The notes below the pieces were generated by a model that made no database searches, was not told the origin of the DNA, and worked only from the letters and a program-made list of their open reading frames with translations. Below, one piece after another: positions 60,966 to 64,000 of a stretch of DNA of 64,000 nucleotides. The position numbers were made by a program, and so were the translations under genes. The first letter of the stretch is position 1, and each line of letters starts with the position of its first letter. The stretch comes from Bacteroidota bacterium (GTDB taxonomy: Bacteria > Bacteroidota > JABWAT01), in assembly GCA_017303995.1 (NCBI GenBank), contig JAFLBE010000012.1, positions 1 through 64,000 of the forward strand, read 5' to 3'.

Positions 60966-61532
60966 TTACTTATTCTTTCCAACAAGACCCGAAAGAATTT
61001 GAATTTTCTTTTCAGTACTCATTCCTGACAAATTGGTTAGGGTAATTGTCGGAGTTTCAGAATTCAGAACAATTTTGCTCCCAAACCAATAGCCTAGCCC
61101 TGCACCAACGGCAGTTCCGCTCAGGGTGAGGAGAACCCCTTTTCCGCCAAAATCATCTCCAGCAATAGCAGAACCTGCTCCAGCTCCAATAATTCCGCCA
61201 ATAAGCAACCCGCCCTCACGTTTCATATCTTTTAACTCTTCAATTTCCTTTTGGCTTTTGGTTTGCCCAGATTGAGCCAAACTCAGAATGTCAGAAACAG
61301 GAAGGGTAAGCCGTCCGTTATTTTCATCCAACTTTAAGGAATCCCCTGCAATCCAGCTTGTTTCCAATGAATTAAGAACAACCGAAGGTCTTCCCTGACT
61401 TTTAACCGTCCAGTATTTTCGTTCAAAAACGGGTTTAGAAAGGTAGTGTGTGTTGTCCGATAATTTCATGGTTCCGCAACCGGAAACGATAAAGACAAAG
61501 GAAAAGAGGGTAAAAAGGTAATTTGATTTCAT
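60966..61532 (-). CDS. Lipoprotein with glycine-zipper segment
   Basis: 188 residues. The lipobox VSGCG follows MKSNYLFTLFSFVFI. Residues about 105-150 contain a glycine-zipper helix pair (GGLLIGGIIGAGAGSAIAGDDFGGKGVLLTLSGTAVGAGLGYWFGSK), as in small outer-membrane or pore-associated proteins. The N-terminal half (VKSQGRPSVVLNSLETSWIAGDSLKLDE) is unrecognised. Function unknown. Confidence 0.8.
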   Translation of the reverse strand: MKSNYLFTLFSFVFIVSGCGTMKLSDNTHYLSKPVFERKYWTVKSQGRPSVVLNSLETSWIAGDSLKLDENNGRLTLPVSDILSLAQSGQTKSQKEIEELKDMKREGGLLIGGIIGAGAGSAIAGDDFGGKGVLLTLSGTAVGAGLGYWFGSKIVLNSETPTITLTNLSGMSTEKKIQILSGLVGKNK

Positions 61533-61616
61533 GGTAGCTAGGGTTTTTGTTTTTGGAAGTGATTGGTTTTAAATGAAAAAATAAAAATAAAAGATAAAAG
61601 CCGAAGATTCTATCCT

Positions 61617-63638
61617 TTAACGGCCTGGTGTCATTTTTTTTGCCAGAGTCAGGATGACTGAACCCATGGCAGGTTCAAGTTCTGCAACCGGTTTTGTACG
61701 AAGTTTTACTTCCGCTTCAATTTTCTGTAACTCTTGTTTGGTTAGCGTTTTTCCGGATTTATATTTTTCCAAAAGTGATTTAAATAGTCGGCCAAGTTCT
61801 GAAACCTGATTGGAAACAGGCAGCAGTTCTTTGATGGCAATGTTGTTTTCTGCCATACGGGTTAATTTCTTTTTGCTGGAAATCCAGATTTCTGCCAGTT
61901 CAAACAGCTTTTTATCTGGATTCCGGTTACCAGATTTTATCATCGAATTTACCAAAAGGGAAGCAGAAATCACATCTGGCGCATCGGAAAGAGCAATATC
62001 AACCCCACGGGAAAATGGTGAAAAGGTCGTGTAACCTGGTTTGATACTGTGGCGTTTGTATCCTTCCTGAGGTTCAACTGCATTCAGGAAGTTTCTTAAA
62101 TCCGAAATAGTGTCACTACCGGCCAACCGGCGCATCATCACATCCCTGTTGGTCACCAGATTCAAACCGATTTCTTCCAAACGAAGACTGATTTCAGGCA
62201 ACCGGCGATACATGTCATCAACATTGATGACCGAACCCGACGACCAGAGTCTTTCAGCAATGGCAGCTGTTCTTGGCCAGATTCGCATATCCAGAGTTTC
62301 TTCATCTACCAGTTCTGCCCATTGCGTTGCTTCCCCACCCAGAATCCGGCTCTTCTCGTCATCTGTGAGTTTGGTTCCAGTTGGAATTGGATCGTTCTGA
62401 TAATGTTCTGCTGCTGAATGAAAAAGATCAATGTAAAATCCGTTTGAAAGCACAGATTGAAATCCTGCCTTTGCCGCATCATCCATGTAATCACGGCCAC
62501 GCCAGGAATGAATAACGATGTTTTTCGGAAGGGTTGGCTGATATATTTCATCCCAGCCCATCATCTTTTTTCCATTTTTAGTCAGGATATCCAAAATTTT
62601 CAAATTGAAATAAGCCTGAAGATCGTGGTTGGTTTTGAGATTGTTTTCAGATTTGAATTTTTGGATTTCCTGGTTTGCATCCCATTGTTCACCGTTATTT
62701 TCATCACCGCCAATGTGCATATACTCATCGGGGAAGAGGGCACACATTTCTGCGAAAAACTGATCAAGGAAGGTATAGGTTTCAGGCTTTGCCGGATTCA
62801 TTGTAGATCCGAAAATGCCAAATCGTTTTTCCGGTTTGATGAATCCGGGTGCGGAAGCCAGTTCGGGATAGCCGGTCATCCAGGAGGTAGTGTGCCCGGG
62901 AATATCGAATTCGGGCATGACTCTGATGCCACGATCGGCTGCATAAGCAATGATATCCCTGATCTGATCCTGAGTGAAATAATTTCCGTTTGAGCCCAGC
63001 TCGTGAAGTTTTGGGAAAGTTTTACTTTCGATACTGAATCCCTGATCCTCACTTAAATGAAGATGAAGAACGTTGAGTTTCACCAAAGCCATGGCATCCA
63101 ATTGGCGTTTAACCGTTTCGACTTTGAAAAAATGCCGGCAAACGTCGAGCATGAGTCCGCGCCAGGGAAAACGGGGTTGGTCTTTTATCTGAACCGACCG
63201 GAAGAAAAATCCGGATCCATCACGTTCAATTAACTGGTAAAGTGTTTCCAATCCGTGCAAAGCCCCAAGATCAGTCGGAGCAGAAAGTGAAATTGCTGAA
63301 GGAGAAATCGAAAGTGCATAACTTTCATCCTCACCAAGCCGAACCAATCCTGGACGGTCAACTGAAAGGGTGAAAGTTGTATTTTCGTTTGATTTTATAA
63401 CCGTATCCGGATCGAAAGTCAAAGTTGTCTTTTTGCTAAGTCGTTTCAGAAACCGATGAATTGCCTTAGTTAACCGCGGATCAGGATTTCCGGAAACAGA
63501 AACCGAGAAAGTTGAATTGAGGTTGAATTTCCCCGTTTGAGGTGTAACCGAAGCCGGAACCGGCATCAGAGTGTTGATCTGAGAAAATGCGGATGTAGAA
63601 ATCAGGATCGAAATCAGGAGAGTAGGTATAGTTTTCAT
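61617..63638 (-). CDS. Secreted beta-N-acetylhexosaminidase (GH20)
   Basis: 673 residues from ATG 63638, chosen for the signal peptide (ending STSAFSQ) that follows; the frame extends to 63725. An N-terminal GH20b domain is followed by a TIM barrel with the WRGLMLDVCRHFFKVETVKRQLDAMALVKLNVLHLHLSEDQGFSIE entry. The catalytic Asp-Glu pair is in YMHIGGDENNGEQWD, and GWDEIYQPTLPKNIVIHSWRG follows. It removes terminal GlcNAc/GalNAc from glycans or chitin oligomers in the periplasm or outside. The last 130 residues are helical. Confidence 0.95.
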   Translation of the reverse strand: MKTIPTLLISILISTSAFSQINTLMPVPASVTPQTGKFNLNSTFSVSVSGNPDPRLTKAIHRFLKRLSKKTTLTFDPDTVIKSNENTTFTLSVDRPGLVRLGEDESYALSISPSAISLSAPTDLGALHGLETLYQLIERDGSGFFFRSVQIKDQPRFPWRGLMLDVCRHFFKVETVKRQLDAMALVKLNVLHLHLSEDQGFSIESKTFPKLHELGSNGNYFTQDQIRDIIAYAADRGIRVMPEFDIPGHTTSWMTGYPELASAPGFIKPEKRFGIFGSTMNPAKPETYTFLDQFFAEMCALFPDEYMHIGGDENNGEQWDANQEIQKFKSENNLKTNHDLQAYFNLKILDILTKNGKKMMGWDEIYQPTLPKNIVIHSWRGRDYMDDAAKAGFQSVLSNGFYIDLFHSAAEHYQNDPIPTGTKLTDDEKSRILGGEATQWAELVDEETLDMRIWPRTAAIAERLWSSGSVINVDDMYRRLPEISLRLEEIGLNLVTNRDVMMRRLAGSDTISDLRNFLNAVEPQEGYKRHSIKPGYTTFSPFSRGVDIALSDAPDVISASLLVNSMIKSGNRNPDKKLFELAEIWISSKKKLTRMAENNIAIKELLPVSNQVSELGRLFKSLLEKYKSGKTLTKQELQKIEAEVKLRTKPVAELEPAMGSVILTLAKKMTPGR

Positions 63639-63853
63639 TGAAGTTTTTGGCAGATTTGATTGAAAAAGAAGTGCCAAGATAGGAAATATGGAGGAAAGTA
63701 CACAGTGATTCGACAGGCTCAGCAACCATAGGTAGCAGGTCGAGCAAAGCGAAGATCCCGAACGTTATAAACCCGGCGTTTAACGGGCTTTCGGAACAGT
63801 AGTGGCAAAAAATCTAGTGCCCATTGGGTTTAATTGTATTTTTTGTAAAAGGG
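63639..63853. other. Intergenic region at the right edge
   Basis: About 215 bases with no gene. Contains a GATTCGACAGGCTCAGCAACC motif near 63708, the same short module as inside repeat copies B and D, and GATCCCG at about 63754. Confidence 0.6.
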
Positions 63854-64000
63854 TTAAGGAAATTCCTTGTAAATATCTTTCCGGTGAATGACCCTGGCAA
63901 ATGTAACTTTTTCACCATCGATAAAAATTCCAATCCGGTAGTTTCCAATCCGGATTCGGTAAGCATCCTGAAAACCTTTTAGTTTTTTTAGATTTCTGAT
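63854..64000 (-). CDS. RelE/ParE-type toxin, C-terminal part (edge)
   Basis: 49 codons run in from the right edge and end with TAA at 63856-63854. The peptide IRNLKKLKGFQDAYRIRIGNYRIGIFIDGEKVTFARVIHRKDIYKEFP shows the C-terminal half of the RelE/ParE fold: conserved L-K-G...Y-R-I-R-I-G-x-Y-R-I strand and the A/R-V-x-H-R-K-D-x-Y ending. An antitoxin gene should lie beyond the edge. The N-terminus is missing. Confidence 0.85.
   Translation of the reverse strand: MRNLKKLKGFQDAYRIRIGNYRIGIFIDGEKVTFARVIHRKDIYKEFP

Overview
The window looks like chromosome from a Gram-negative bacterium of the Fibrobacterota-Chlorobiota-Bacteroidota group, most likely Bacteroidota or an Ignavibacteria-like relative. 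The reasons are: two lipoproteins with the Fibrobacter succinogenes major paralogous (FISUMP) domain; a hybrid two-component sensor with a Reg_prop beta-propeller and Y_Y_Y domain; ADP-heptose epimerase (LPS core), RND and MATE pumps and many SPII lipoproteins (outer membrane); and two promoter candidates with a TTG-N19-TAnnTTTG layout like the Bacteroidota housekeeping promoter. I see no rRNA, tRNA, CRISPR array, prophage or recognisable IS transposase. The genus cannot be named from this sequence alone.

Layout. 0-9 kb (minus strand): DUF748 protein, M48 peptidase, AlkA-type glycosylase behind a Thi5-like sensor kinase, a yeast-type cytosine deaminase and a secreted CBM48/MGH1-like glycosidase. 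9-22 kb: a medium-chain dehydrogenase, a Kv-type K+ channel with a zinc ribbon, a GIY-YIG nuclease, a membrane protein/Crp/YceI/pirin group, DUF4395 and DUF418 membrane proteins, and a WYL-regulator operon ending in a truncated dehydrogenase. 22.7-26.8 kb (plus strand): a six-gene signalling cluster of roadblock/LC7 protein, winged-helix-like protein, small GTPase, bacteriohemerythrin, response regulator and a second hemerythrin. 27-37 kb: CPBP protease, RsgA, MORN-repeat protein, VOC protein, VapBC, an SOS-box-preceded error-prone-type DNA polymerase III alpha, and a FISUMP lipoprotein. 37-48.5 kb: TSUP permease/HldD operon, FabH/DHH phosphoesterase, CBS protein, acid phosphatase, YtfJ-like protein, SMR pump, SufE, second FISUMP protein, acyl-CoA dehydrogenase. 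48.5-64 kb: a 1,492-residue hybrid histidine kinase, DUF3124, MATE, DoxX, RND adaptor-permease pair, small lipoproteins, GH20 hexosaminidase and the edge of a RelE/ParE-type toxin.

The intergenic DNA is unusually rich in structure. A large non-coding repeat occurs as two inverted copies (about 9.25-9.84 and 17.37-18.0 kb) sharing a perfectly identical 88-bp core, with mosaic relatives at about 21.9-22.36 and 26.83-27.33 kb. The last two share a 43/44-bp direct repeat and bracket the roadblock-GTPase-hemerythrin cluster. Smaller palindromic modules sit inside these repeats, one with a putative 4-bp target duplication. GC-rich hairpins of several families (GTCATTCCCGC..., ATCCCGGA..., ACCCCCGT...) punctuate most gaps, one inverted pair enclosing the GIY-YIG gene. 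Two different heptanucleotide tandem arrays abut the sugE-like start codon and the sufE stop codon.

Most genes are ordinary stress, envelope and metabolism functions. The parts most worth following are the roadblock-GTPase-hemerythrin cluster with its flanking direct repeats, the mosaic repeat family, the SOS-box polymerase and the hairpin-enclosed GIY-YIG nuclease.
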